NCBI GenBank assembly: GCA_036971715.1
Contig: JAVHJL010000012.1
Span: 806,001 to 870,000, forward strand
DNA length: 64,000 bases
Reading direction: 5' to 3'
Origin: Arthrobotrys musiformis
Taxonomy: Eukaryota; Ascomycota; Orbiliomycetes; Orbiliales; Orbiliaceae
The notes beneath the pieces were generated by a model. That model ran no database searches and was not told where the DNA came from. It was given only the letters and a program-made list of their open reading frames with translations. Shown one piece after another: positions 43,234 to 54,742 of this stretch. Positions within the stretch are counted from its first letter, which is position 1, and each line of letters begins with the position of its first letter. The position numbers and the translations under genes are program-made.

Positions 43234-43775
43234 TAGTTGGGACTTACTTTCCTTAGGGGCCGCGTCGGCAAAGAAGGACGGTTGAGCACGCTCTCACCAC
43301 TTCCTAATTGGGTTAGAAACATACAAGATATGGCAGCTTACGCTGCACATTTACCTCCTACGGGCCCGTTTATTGCCCCCGCCAATGCTTCGCAATGCGC
43401 TCGCCCATCCACACCGTAAACGGGCCCCGCGTAGCCAAAAAATGCGGTTGAACCAGCTCCAACAATCTCCTTCCTAATCGAGACACAAAAAATCACCTCT
43501 TTTGGAAATCGTTTTCCAAAAACGAATGTGACAAACAGAACAACTCTATTGTAGAGTGGCACCTTGGTAGGGTTGTGTTAGACAGAATAGCCTGTAGTAA
43601 ACGTTCCGGAGGGAGGGTTGGGTTCGAAACAGACGGGTCACTACTCATTCGTTTTTGGAAAACGATTTCCAAAAGAGGTGATTTTTTGTGTCTCGATTAG
43701 GAAGGCAGTTGTTGAAGCTGGTTCAACCGCATTTTTTGGCTACGCGGCCCCCAAGGAGAAAGTCAGTCCCAACTC
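43234..43775. repeat. Inverted repeat with 100-base arms
   Basis: Arms 43429-43528 and 43646-43745 are reverse complements (shared words GCGTAGCCAAAAAATGCGG and TCACCTCTTTTGGAAATCG) with a 117-base loop. The right arm extends as GGCCCCCAAGGAGAAAGTCA to about 43775, and a matching left end (AGTTGGGACTTACTTTCC) lies at 43234, separated by the hairpin element at 43323-43428. A third copy is at 50622-50750. Probably a retroelement terminal piece or a foldback element. Confidence 0.75.
43323..43428 (+). mobile_element. Short hairpin element, copy 1
   Basis: About 105 bases: a GCAGCTTACGCTGC mini-hairpin, then CATTTACCTCCTA, then an inverted repeat CGGGCCCGTTTA ... GTAAACGGGCCC enclosing about 45 bases (CGCTCGCCCATCC). 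Other copies are at 50940-51041 (minus) and 54743-54873. No coding capacity. It looks like a non-autonomous element. Confidence 0.6.
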
Positions 43776-43952
43776 CGGGCATTTTTTTGCCCAAGTGGGT
43801 CCCAAGGCACGACCCCCAGACTAAGCGGGTCCCGTTATGAGTTGTTGTATCGATACACTACCCCGTGGCTTCTCTCGTCATTCTCTGCACGCTGCTCGGC
43901 CCAGTGGCACAACAACAAAATAATAATCTGACGCATACGATAAATGAATTAA

Positions 43953-46568
43953 TTACACCGGAAGAGGAATATCGAAGTGTTCAGACGTCGAATGATGATC
44001 GTCAGGACACCGACGTTTTGGAAGCGGAGAATAAAGCGCTAGGTCACCTTCATGTGGTCTCTTTACCTTGGTTGTGGTTAAGCTTGGCGAATTAGCGGTG
44101 GACTCGTCCTCAAGCCCCACGCGGCTCCACAACCCAATGGCTGGTATATTTTTATTCTGGGGAATCACGGGGGCAACATCGCCTCCCCAGCGTTGTTTCT
44201 CGTCCTCGCCATCGACCGTGTCACTTTCCGTCGTATTGCTACCAAAATCGCGGACAGAAGACAAAAATCTTGTAGTATCCTCCGACTCCGACCCCGACCC
44301 CTGGTCTTCTAGTTCTCTTAAGAAATCTAAGTATTCCTCCTCAGAGAAACCCACGGCCAAGTCGACTGCACAATACACAAGAGATCAGAATGGTCATTTG
44401 ATATCTATTTAGAGGAGCTTTGTTCTTACCTTGAGATCGTTCGGTGACCTCCGCACCACCTCCGTGAACGAGAAGAACTGAGCGATCAGAGGTGTTGTTG
44501 GTTTGTTCGCTGGTGCTTCCGTGGAATAACACATTAGAGGTGCCAGTAAAATCTCGGCCTACGCAGTCCCCATTCTTGCACTGACTTCTGCTTTGCCGCC
44601 GTAGTATTCGCTGCTCAGTATTCCCTTGGCTGAACAAGACTAGATGTTCCCGGCTTCGATAGTCAGTATACGGTTCTATGTTATGCGGCGCAATAAAAGC
44701 TCGGGGCTGGTGGTCAAAACTTGGGCATCTAGGACATGTCCATTGGTGTTTCCGCAAGCAGTCGCTCGGCCTTAGGCCATATTCTTTGAAAATGCAGCGA
44801 AAACAATCGACTAGGCCGCACTTCGTACATGCAATCGCCTCCCAGTCTCCACGCAAGCGGCTACTACATTTAGTACATTTCAACCATTTGCCTTCATTTC
44901 GTCTAGTTCCCTTTTTGTTCCTGAAAGACCTGGTCTTCTCGAGACTGAGACATGGCCTCTGTCTAAGGACTTCTTGGCAAGTAGTCGCTAGGCTTTTGAA
45001 TCCTCGGTCAGAATCTGCGAGAAATTCAAGAGATTGTGGATGTGGAGCAAAGTCCCCGATTTGAGCCCCCTCCTCCTCCATAGCTATTTCCCTAAACGCT
45101 TTGTAGTCCGCAGTAAGTGTTTTTTCGTCGTATTGCTCAACCCACGAGTACCCACCAAAGCACTCGCAGCTCTTTCCATCGATGAAACACTCCATACAGA
45201 CGTCGTAATTGCTATCCTCGGATTCCGGACCTTTTTTTCTTGGCGTAGTTTGAGAGCAGTTCTTGCAGGTTAAAAATCTATTATAGATATCACAATGACA
45301 AAAGGAACAAATTACATTATATTCAGCAGGGATGATTATGAGCCGCGGCTTCGCTCCAGGGAGCGACGCCGAGAAAACCTCATCCTTCAAGATTTTGACC
45401 CATATTTTGAATAGCTTGGGGAAATCGCTCTTGATTGTCTGTCGCAGCTTGTGGCAAATCCCGGGCTTCATTAGATCGCTGGCATATGTTTTCAAGGTAT
45501 GATGTACCGTAGCCTTCGTTTTGTACACCTCATGCCTATAAACATTGCGCATATCCTCTAGCCCCCCAGATATGGCTTTGGTCAAGGTGTCTGTGGTCAC
45601 CCTATTCCAAGCAATTTTTATTGTGGCCGTCCCTCTATTCCAAACCTGATGTGGCGCTAATGACGGAACGAGCACAAGGTCTCCAAGTTTCTGCTCTAAT
45701 ATGTAAACCTCAAATGGCGCTTTTTGTAGATCTGTAATACTCGCGGAGAGGGCCTCTTCTGAGAGATTGCGCCCTAGTACGCGTGACCAATACCGGGCGG
45801 CATCGTCCTTGCGTGAAGCTGGGATAATAAACCATACACCGCTACCCTCGCCGCCCTCCTGGCTCTTTTCAGAGGCGGCAACCATCAGGTTGTGACCAAG
45901 TGTCGCACACATTTCCACGTGCGCAGGTGTATGGGTACCCTCATACCCAATATAATACATCAGGTTCTCAGCTTGGGCCTTTTCTGGGAGACAGGACATT
46001 AGGTCGCCAGTTCTTGAGAGGGGCCAGTGGGACTCGGGGATCAATTTTTTAAGGTCATTGACCCATTCCTGGGGTAGTGTAAGGTCCTTGGCGTAGATGT
46101 GCTCTCGTGTTGTTCTATAGGTTCGGTTTGAATTTAAAGCGCGGCTCGGCATCTCGTTGATATAACCCTGGATAGTCGTACAGATATTTTTCTTTTTGTG
46201 GATATCCCAAACTTCAATCTCTATATACAGCAAAAAATCTAATCGTTATTCACTTATTTCAAGATCACAGAGAAGCAAGAAAACTAACTTTCTGAACCAT
46301 AGTGCGACTTCAACCAATCCAAACTGTACACCTTTTCTGGCCAGTGACTCTTCTGGTGGAAGCCACTTAAAACGACTGGTATGCCTCGGCCGCCGTATTC
46401 ATCGTATATTTGACCCAAAAACTCAGTGGTGATGTTCTGTTCGCTCACGTCGATTCGCTTAACGGCACGGAAATTTGTGGTGTTTTCGATTAGATTCTGT
46501 ATGTTTAGGGTTGGGTCTATTGCATGTCGAACCGACACAACTGGCTTCGGTTTCTGTTGTTGCCCCAT
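43953..46568 (-). CDS. JmjC-domain protein with a CXXC-type zinc-finger region
   Basis: Three exons (46568-46289, 46220-44430, 44365-43953), phases closed, 827 residues. The JmjC core keeps its iron ligands: H194 and E196 in HTPAHVEMCATLGHN and H284 in LAPHQVWNRG, as in Fe(II)/2-oxoglutarate oxygenases that demethylate histone lysine. A cysteine-rich region follows at about 398-450 (ICSFCHCD, CKNCSQTT, DVCMECFIDGKSCECF), and a second at about 545-605 (WLKCTKCSSR, ACTKCGLVDCFRC, WTCPRC), resembling the R1-type 4CXXC zinc finger often fused to fungal JmjC proteins. The C-terminus is acidic and ends with a KRPHEG..PLPKRRCP basic motif (possible nuclear signal). The gene is intact although retroelement debris lies on both sides. 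Confidence 0.85.
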
Positions 46569-47601
46569 CGTGTGATATATGTTGCGGTGCTTTGGTCGCT
46601 TTGAACGGTGATGTGAAGCTCAAATCTGTCGATCCTTTATATATATACCTGGGTATATAGGTAGGTAGGCATATACCTAGGGATGTAGGAACGAGCCACG
46701 GCATAAAACCCAACACAACCAGCGCAAGATTGTGGCAAGGTTCTTTGTTGGTGCACACTGAATTCATGAAAATGGAAGATTAATCGCCCAATTTTGCGAT
46801 TTCAAAGCCATCCAACGCCAAGAACAAACACAAAACAGGAAAGTCAAATTTGTTTCCTCAAACACAACATCTTGGACCAATCGTTGTTCAGCAACAAGAA
46901 TACCTCATTTCTTCTATTATCTTCCACTCGGGATAACCGTCCTCAGTAAGAATTTATGCTGCATCAAGTAAAGAAGGTGTGTGCCCTTGTCATCTCACAA
47001 CACCACTTCTCATATCAAGAGAAACATGTCGCAGCTTCTCCCATTGCTTGTATTCCATAAACCTAGATCATCTTCCAGCCCTTCGAAATCTTGTGTGTGT
47101 GTTTTTTTTTGGGGGGGGGGGTAAAACCCCCAGAAACAGGCTCTAGGCTTCTGATAAAACTGTTCTAATATCAATGCCTGGGGTATTTCAGGCGATTTAG
47201 TGCGTAACCCATATGTCCGGCCCGACGGCGATGTAGGTTTCAGGGTTCGAAGTTTGGCGACGTTCATATTGCACGTATCTATTTGGTTGGAAAGTCGAGA
47301 TAGAATAATGTGAGCTGATTTGCCGGAATCCCGCGTGAAACTCTCGATATCCAATTACTTAGCTACGCTAGTATCCTTTATGCATGAAATTGACGCGAAG
47401 CCTAAAATTTCGTTTTTCACCGAAATATTACTGACACTTTATATATTTTCTCCCATGCAATGTCAATTTTTTTTTTTTTTTTTTTTTTTAAAAACTACTT
47501 TCATTGTTTGTGACAGTAGTTCGTCGTGCTAGGCGTGCACGTGGCCTTTGCCTATGCCATTGACCAACTATGTACTGTGGTAGGATGGGTAAGTTCCAAG
47601 G
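46569..47601. other. Promoter side of the JmjC gene and gene-free DNA
   Basis: TATATATATACCTGGG at about 46637-46652 lies near the JmjC start and could supply its core promoter. Poly-T/G runs are at 47102-47120 and a 20-plus T run at 47466-47489. No gene recognised. Confidence 0.4.
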
Positions 47602-47806
47602 CATACTATGGTAGGATGGGTAAGTTTAACCCGTGGAGAAAGTACCACTTACGGGTAGAAATTTGGTGATATCCCCTTTGCGGCTTAGCGGCTTCAAACC
47701 GAATTTCGAGATTGGTGACTCGGTGTTAAGGTGTGGAGTAGTCTGGGGGGTGTGGAGCCTGTAAGAGGTACCTGACAAGGGGGTTTTACTTTCGTCCGCA
47801 ACCATA
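47602..47806 (+). repeat. LTR-like arm, left copy
   Basis: Reverse-complementary to 48783-48962. Shared words include GGTAGAAATTTGGTGATAT, TCGAGATTGGTGACTCGG and GAGGTACCTGACA. Probably a solo long terminal repeat. The arms differ by indels and many substitutions, so the insertion is old. Confidence 0.65.
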
Positions 47807-48782
47807 CAGAGTAGTACATACTATACAGGCTTTCTCTCGAATACGAACAATTATTGTCACCACATCGCGGATGTCCCAAGTAGGAAGTATTCCAGCTGAA
47901 TTAGTTGAAGCGCTCGCCAGTTCGCTAGTTTCTGATGTGCATAAGACGGCAAACCCCATGCAAGAATCCCTGTTCGTTCTGCCTTTTCAAAGCTGTTCCG
48001 CTTGAACATGCCGTTTGAATCCAATATCCCTTGTACTGTGCCAGGTCCAGAGCCACTGCTGTGCCAGATGCGACCCCCAGACTAGTGCCAGATTGCAATC
48101 GCGCTAGTTCCGGATTAGTTAGGCCGCAAGACCGGCATAAGGCAGGGGAGTGGCCAACGTTGGCGCTGCCAACTGAGTGTCGTATTAGTCGGGCGCCAAA
48201 AGGGTTATTATGAAAACCCCGGTTGTGCCTACCACGCGTTGACTTGTTCGCTCTACGGAGTACATGTAAGTACATACGTTTTTTAATTCTCAAACTCGAA
48301 AGGTCCGCCACCAACTGCTCCAAAAACGAAAATCGTACCGAACAATCATTTTTATTTGGATCTCCGAACGCAGATTACTATTATTTAAAAATAATCTGTC
48401 TTTCGAATGTCAGTTCGCCGGTCTTACGCCTAGTGGCACCGCATGCAGCCTCTCAAGTTGTTTCCCAGCCTTTCTATCCAGAAAAAGCAAGCTACCACAA
48501 TAAAGCTATCACCCCACACTTAATTTAATTAGTATTTTCCGGAATCAAAAATCTCCTCAAGCAGACTATACCTGGTTGGCCCAAGTACTCTGTTTGTTGC
48601 CGTCTTTCTATGGATTGGTGGCCCCTCAAGCAATAGATTGTCATGTCTCCTAGTTAAGACAAAACGAATACGGAACAACAGAGATCATTGCAGGAACTGA
48701 AGGGTCCCCTAAACTCTTTGAGGAAAAAGGAAAAATGGTGCACATGCACCAATGAGAGTGACCGTTCCTCGAAGGGCCCGAC

Positions 48783-48962
48783 TATGGTTGTGTGCAAAAA
48801 GAAAACCCCCCTGTCAGGTACCTCCCACAGCTTAACACCGAGTCACCAATCTCGAAGCCCGTACCGACCCTACTAAGCCGTAAAGGGAATATCACCAAAT
48901 TTCTACCCGCAAGTGGTACTCGCCCCACGGGTTTTATTTACCCCTACAACCATAGTATACGG
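48783..48962 (-). repeat. LTR-like arm, right inverted copy
   Basis: Inverted partner of 47602-47806, about 980 bases away. The spacer (47807-48782) has no clear coding frame. Opposite orientation rules out one intact LTR element, so two insertions or an inversion are needed. Confidence 0.65.
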
Positions 48963-49079
48963 AGCAAGTAAACGAGATCAAATATTGATGGAGTACGCGG
49001 CAAACCAGAAAAGGAAGGAAAGATAGTCTGGACAAGAGGCAATCAGGTTGAAACGGGCGACCAACAAGCAGAACTCTCG

Positions 49080-49687
49080 ATGGACGAAATAAGCTGGTCA
49101 TGTTTTGTGTTTTGGAAACGGAGCTCCAAAGGTGAGTTGAAGGGTAAAGTTGTGTATGGCATCAGACAGCTGAACGCCATAGCGGGTACGAGCACGAGGC
49201 CACGATCACGGCACGAAGACATGAGAGAGGCATTAAGAGGGAAGCGTTGGGTCTCAATACTGGATATCAAGTTCGCCTCTGGGATAGGTGGAAGTTCACA
49301 ATTGTCACTCACCGCGGCAAGGAATGCCTGTACTTCATATCACTTGATTTCAAAAATTCTCCTGGCCGTACGCAAGAGTTCATCGACGCAACCATCGAAG
49401 CAATCAAAGAATTCTGTAAAGCATACATCGACGATGTGGAGGTCATGTCAGACACCTTTGACGACCACGTAACACACCTCAGGGCGAAGTTCGAGACCCT
49501 GAATCGTGCGGAACTCGACTTATCTCCAACAAAACGTTTTATCGGATACCACGATTTCACCATAGTATGGCGCCGCCCATTATCCTTCACCCCACGTCTC
49601 CTTTCCTTCCACCACGAGTATTATCCCTTTTGTGAACTTACCGCTGGTAACGGTCAAAATCGTGCCAAACTCATCGGCGGAGTTTAG
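49080..49687 (+). pseudogene. Gypsy-type reverse transcriptase fragment
   Basis: The first frame (49080 to about 49270) gives KGELKGKVVYGIRQLNAIAG and LRGKRWVSILDIKFA, the palm motifs of Gypsy reverse transcriptase. The match then shifts to the 49247 frame: VRLWDRWKFTIVTHRGKE, EFCKAYIDDVEVMSDTFDDH with the active-site YIDD, and TLNRAELDLSPTKRFIGY. A frameshift near 49270 and missing flanking domains mark it as dead. The element would normally encode gag, protease, RT, RNase H and integrase. Confidence 0.75.
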
Positions 49688-49831
49688 TTTACCGCATTTT
49701 GGAAGCTTCGTTATAAAGCCCAACGTTACCGTTTTGAAGGGTTGGTCTGCAGTTCGGGTTGGCTCAAGGGCGCCGTACGGTTTATGGCGGTGAGTTCTTT
49801 GAACTCAGGTGGGATCGGCGGGGTCGTGGGC

Positions 49832-50212
49832 TTATTGCAGGACAGACTTCTGCAAGCCAATGACTGGTATGTAAAGCCTCTTGATGCTTCGATGGTTATT
49901 GTTGAAGTATACTCGGCGATTGGGGACGTTCAGCGCAAAGGCGGAATTTAGGTGTACACGCCACACTTTATTGTCTCCATCGTCATTTTCTCCTTCGAAA
50001 ACTAACTCCTCGCCTCCTTCCCCCAACAGTAAGCCCAACAACCTCTCCTCGTACGATAACTTTAGTCTTTGCTTGAAATCAGCGTCCATTTTTGCAATCA
50101 CCGCTCCTACTCCTGGGTAACCGATATCTTTTAGCAGCTCTGCTTCAATAGGGTTATTGGGGTATTCCTCGTCCAAATTCGATCTTAATTTACTTATCGC
50201 ATCCGGAACCAC
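49832..50212 (-). pseudogene. Possible Gypsy RNase H-integrase linker fragment
   Basis: The frame begins MVPDAISKLRSNLDEEYPNN, close to the N-V-P-D-A-L-S-R-L sequence that ends RNase H in Gypsy elements, and continues with an acidic linker (YEERLLGLLLGEGGEELVFE). It lies in the opposite orientation to the RT fragment 150 bases away, so the two cannot be one simple insertion. Confidence 0.45.
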
Positions 50213-50621
50213 TATTTTGGCGCCGGTTTTTTCACTGAACTGTTATTCGCCCAAATTGAGATAGGTAAATTGCTCCAATCTGCTGGCGTACATTGTCTCT
50301 TGATGGTGAAGTTGTATTAATTGAAGTTATTTTAGTGATATTGATATACTCCGTATCTTCTAATGCTTTGTGGTCGGTAAATATAATCATATCGCTTTGT
50401 TCTACCCAATGCGCAATCTTTTACTGCTTATACTAACCCGGAGGACTCTAGATCTGTCGGACAATACTTGGCTTGCGCGGTCGTGTTTTGCTCAAGAACA
50501 AGAACAAAATTGGTGCTAGTACCCGCTTTCGCAGAAGGGACTAAGATTAACGCGGTGCTACTTTCGTGGAAGGTTTTTGGGTGGTGGTTCTGCGGGGTGG
50601 CCACCGTGCCCGACTGCATTA

Positions 50622-50750
50622 GCAGTTGGGACTTACTTTCCTTGGGGGCCGCGTAGCCAAAAAATGCGGTTGGACCAGCTTCAACAACCTCCTTCCTAAT
50701 TGAGACACAAAAAATCACCTCTTTTGGAAATCGGTTTCCGAAAACGGATG
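50622..50750 (+). repeat. Third copy of the 43.4 kb repeat unit
   Basis: Reads AGTTGGGACTTACTTTCC, then GGGGGCCGCGTAGCCAAAAA, then CACCTCTTTTGGAAATCGG, as one uninterrupted 129-base unit. It shows the full unit that is split or inverted at 43.2-43.8 kb. Confidence 0.75.
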
Positions 50751-50939
50751 TGACAAACAGAACAAACACACAACGCAAATATAGAGTACTGCTATTATTT
50801 ACGGGACTAGTCTCAAGGCCAGTCTCAAGGCCAGACGGTGTGCTTTTACGAGACCAAGCACCGCTACAAGAACAACAAAAAAAAAAAAAAAAAACTAAGA
50901 AATAAACATATAAGAATCGAGCTGTCAGCTGCTAACGCA

Positions 50940-51041
50940 GGGCCCGTTTACGGTGTGGATGGGCGAGCGCATTGCGTAGCATTGGCTGGGGCAATAAACG
51001 GGCCCGTAGGAGGGTAAATGTGCAGCGTAAGCTGCATATCT
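50940..51041 (-). mobile_element. Short hairpin element, copy 2
   Basis: Reverse complement of the 43323 copy with about 95 percent identity by eye, including GGGCCCGTTTA ... TAAACGGGCCC arms and GCAGCGTAAGCTGC. Preceded by a long poly-A run (50876-50894). Confidence 0.6.
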
Positions 51042-52691
51042 TGTTCCGTGTTCGTGCCAAGAAAATAGGAAGTTCATTGCCTATTTGAGATTTTTTCTCT
51101 TTCGTCACGTGTTTCTCTTTCTCTTTCTCTTTCTAAGATTAGGGGGGGTGAGGACCGTAGGCGTCACCGGCTGAGAAGCCCTTTTTAAAAACAAGAAGAA
51201 CAAGAAGAACAAGAAGGACGAGTCTCTCTCCACTAATCTCTGCAGTCGGGGAAATGTGGCGCAAGACATCATATCTAGTTTCCGTTGGACTTGGGTCGTC
51301 TACTGCTGGTGGTGGTAATGCGTCGGTTGGCGTTGAGGTTGGAAATTTTCTGTTTCCTGTTTTAGGTCGAAGACTCCATGTACACTACTCGTGTAACGTG
51401 ACCATAAAGTGTTGTTCTAGAATCGAAGAGTTGCGGTAGACTTGAAGGTTTGTAGGTTTGATAACTTACCGTTTTTGGGCCAATAGAACAGTGTACAGAG
51501 TAGATTTTAGAACCCAGGACCAGCAACAATCAAGTCAAGTTCTCCTCCACTCTCGTGCATCGTGATATCACCGTTCCCGTGCGTCTTTGGTGCTCATAAC
51601 CTGGACTTCATCGTCCAGGCGTCCTTCTGTATCACAAGGTCAAGTTATCCCGAAGTTTCGCCCGAAACCGAAGCCCCGGTGGCCCCACGGCACCTGGTGG
51701 TGGAGCTCCTTGCGGTGACGCGATTACCCCCTTTCATCCCGCCGGATTCTACATACTCTGTATTCTTGAAGCGTATCTCAGCCATAAGAGTGTACATACA
51801 AGGCTGTTCGGGGCCTCTTGGCCTTGGATCCACTACGTACCCCCCATTATTCTGATCGCTTGCCCGTGATTGGACTATTTGATACCCCTGCCCGAGACCC
51901 GGAGACCGCTGGTCTCCAACCGTCTGCTCCCTCTTATGTTCCTTGGAACCTTGCGTTGTGTTTCGGCCTGTTGGCTTCATAAAAATTCTCGAATAATGTG
52001 ATTCAGGCTCTATAGAAATGAATAATCGGTGTAGTTCTAATAATACATGAAGGGTCCCTTTTTTATAATGGGAAGCCCTATGAAGCCTGCGTGGGCGCAA
52101 CTCTCACGTGACCTCGAAGTCACGTGCCATGTGCCTCAGAGTAGTTGGCAACACTCCCCTGGTCGGTTTTGGACCCACGGTCGCCGAAGCCGTCACAAAA
52201 TCCAACGTCGTCTACAACACATTTCACATCATCAACCAGGCGTCGCCTGCCTCGATTGTCCCAGTTCCATTTCCTGTCCCATTTCCTTATATAGCTTCCC
52301 TTGCTTCTCCTTTCCAATTCCCTTCAAATAATACAATTCATCCGTTTCCGTACACTCCTGTCCAAAATAACTCTGTAAACACGGAACGTAGGCGTGAGCG
52401 TGAACGCGAACGTGAACTTTTGGACTCCCATACCAAGCCAGTCGCCTCGATAACCCGTCAGTCCCTCATTAGTGGTCAGACAAACTTACTATGTGAAAAT
52501 ACCGCCGTCTCAACAGCACCCTCAATACACATTCAAAACCAAATAAATTTAAGAACAACCTTAGTTATAGTATATAGAATAACTGTGATTTTTCTTAACT
52601 CTCTTTATTAAGAACCCGTCGATTTCTGACGTTGTGAATTTCGTCGTTTTGTATGTAATTTGGGTGGTGCGTTGGCTGTCGAATCAAACCA
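51042..52691. other. Non-coding, probable retroelement leader and LTR remains
   Basis: Includes CTCTTT and AACAAGAAG short repeats (51104-51215) and pyrimidine-rich sequence (52250-52330). Frames on both strands lack domains. It directly precedes the Copia gag remnant, so it may contain a degraded LTR, but no partner LTR was seen. Confidence 0.4.
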
Positions 52692-53576
52692 ATGGTCAAG
52701 AAAAAGCCTTCGAAAGCACAAAGACTTCAGAACGATTCCCTTAAGATCACTTTACCCGCAGTCACAGGACCGAGACTAATCACGACAGGACAATTGCCTG
52801 AAGTGCTCGCTGGTTCAGCTAGGCTAAGTTTGGGCGAAAAAGACCAGGAACTGACTGCGGAGTCAGTAACTGCATGGAAGGATATTCTACGCCGCGATTA
52901 GGTAGATAACCAACCAGACTCGCTAATGCAGGCCCAAGCAGAGTACTTCGACTTCGCGCAGGGACGCTCCATTAATGAGTTCGTCATGCACAAACTGCGT
53001 CTCCTTAACGCCGTCTCCGGCGTGAAATACGACGAGAAAAACCTCATCGCCCAAATCCACCAGAGTATCCACCACGATGAATATAGAGCGGCTGCAGACT
53101 ATGCTAGATTTCAAGGTTTAGCAAAGTACCGCAGAACTCTCAGTCGATTGGAGAACGACCAAAAAGCAATATGGGAAAGAAATAGGTCTCTCACCAAACG
53201 ACTTCGCGATGTCAAGCCAGGTGGCGGACATCGGAGTGGTAACGGTTACCGACGTGGAAGATCTCCGTAGAGGAGCGGTGGCGGCTACCGTAATGGTAGT
53301 AGGTCACGCGACGCCCGTGGTCGCTTCGCCAGATCCAATGAGCGTTCAAGATTCGGCGGCGGTGGCAACGGATATGGTAACGGCGGTGGTAACGGATACG
53401 GTTACGGGAAGGGGAACTTCAGTCGGGAGAGCAGTCGTGACCGCGGCGGTTACAATCGAGATCGCAGTCGAGACCAAAGTCGAGAAGATCGTGATCGAGG
53501 ACGAGGACGAAGTCGTGATAGTTCGAGAGGAAGTGGTTATCGGAGTGATGTTCAGGCGAACCAGCTTCGCTACTAA
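52692..53576 (+). pseudogene. Copia-type gag remnant with two stop codons
   Basis: One reading frame from ATG 52692 (MVKKKPSKAQRLQNDSLKIT) to 53576 is interrupted only by TAG at 52899 and TAG at 53268. It contains gag-like helical sequence (YFDFAQGRSINEFVMHKLRL, RFQGLAKYRRTLSRLENDQK) and an RGG/RS-rich tail (NGYGNGGGNGYGYGKG, RDRGRGRSRDSSRGSGYRS) in place of a zinc knuckle. It ends where an inverted pol fragment begins. Confidence 0.65.
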
Positions 53577-54742
53577 CCGAATCGTTCTGTCTATGGCTTT
53601 CTTCCATAACAGGTGCTGGGTGACTCCCTGACGACCCTGTAGGTTTGGAGCTGGGGCGGATCGGTTCTTGCCCTCTGTTGGCTAACACGAACCTGGTGGT
53701 TCGGTTCCCTTCATTATTCTCATTGCCGGCTATACGGTGGTCATAGCGATTTATCTCTCTGGCTAGGCCGTGCTTCCCAGGGAACGTATTCTCCTCCCAG
53801 TCGAGATCTTTCTCGTTCCGGAATTCTGTTCCATTCCAAATTCGATAGAGAGTGGTCCTATTTTCTACATAACCCATGAAAAGGCATGGGGTGGCGTGAG
53901 CCACGAACTTTCCACTCCTTCTCTCCTCTGGAATTCCGTACCATGCAAGGCAACCGAAAGGTTTCAAATGGTTTAGGTCTGGGGCTGTGCCACGCAGAAC
54001 TTCCCACGGAGTTTTCTTGTCGGGTAACCCTGCTGATAGTAAGATATTTTTCAGGTACGCAGCCGTTTTAATGGCTTCTCCCCAAAATTGGACTGGGAGG
54101 TCCGCGCGGTGGAGTAGTGCAGTGGCAATGATTACCAGTATTCCGATCCAGCGTTCAGCGACGCCATTGGAGTCTTGGTGCCATGGGGGTGAGGTTTCTA
54201 GCTTGATCCCCTTTCGTAGCAGTAGTGAGCGGAACACTCTGTTGTTGTACTCACCTGTTCCGTTGTCACACCTGAACTTGAGGATTTTTGCAGGCTTACC
54301 ATTCCACATACGTTTTTCAACGTCTGTGGTTACCACTTCGAAGCTAGGTGTCACATCCGTTTTCTTGCTTAGGATATCGACTGTGGCCCACCTAGAGGAA
54401 TCTTCCACGTACACCACAAAGTAGTTCTTACCGTCAGTGGTAACTACGGGGTAGCATTCCTGACAGGTCGCTGTGAACCTTTTCCCAAGGGAGCTCACTG
54501 CACACCTGCCCCACGGTTCTGTTATACACACGGCGTTTCTCGGCGCGTATGCAAATTCTGCATGGTGGTAGGGTTTTCAGGCCAACCCGTAAGTTTGGCA
54601 CTGGGTCTGGTGCCCCACATGGCCTAAGCGATTGTGCCAGGCTACCCAGGTTCTGGTTGTTGGGTCGGCAGGGGTGTTATTCCCCACTTCAATTTCCCGG
54701 TTAGGAGTGATTTCCTCATCCGGCGTTGGGTTGAGATTAAAG
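53577..54742 (-). pseudogene. Copia-type integrase (pol) fragment
   Basis: On the minus strand one frame encodes the GAG-pre-integrase motif WVAWHNRLGHVGHQ, then the integrase core: KNYFVVYVEDSSRWATV, FRCDNGTGEYNNRVF, SPPWHQDSNGVAERWIGI and PVQFWGEAIKTAAYLKN, giving the second Asp and the Glu of the DDE triad. A single TGA at 54577-54579 breaks it, and reverse transcriptase is missing. It runs head-on into the gag remnant. Its upstream end abuts the hairpin element at 54743. Confidence 0.8.

Noticed and set aside
43338..50778. Three frames with a shared peptide (FGKRFPKEVIFCVSIRK and close variants) near 43.4, 43.7 and 50.6 kb.
   Set aside because: They are translations of the same non-coding repeat unit in its different orientations, with no start context and no conserved flanks. 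They are covered by the repeat entries.
53419..54531. Extension of the Copia pol frame to 53419.
   Set aside because: The last part is just the antisense of the RGG/RS-rich gag tail, so I ended the pol fragment at about 53577.
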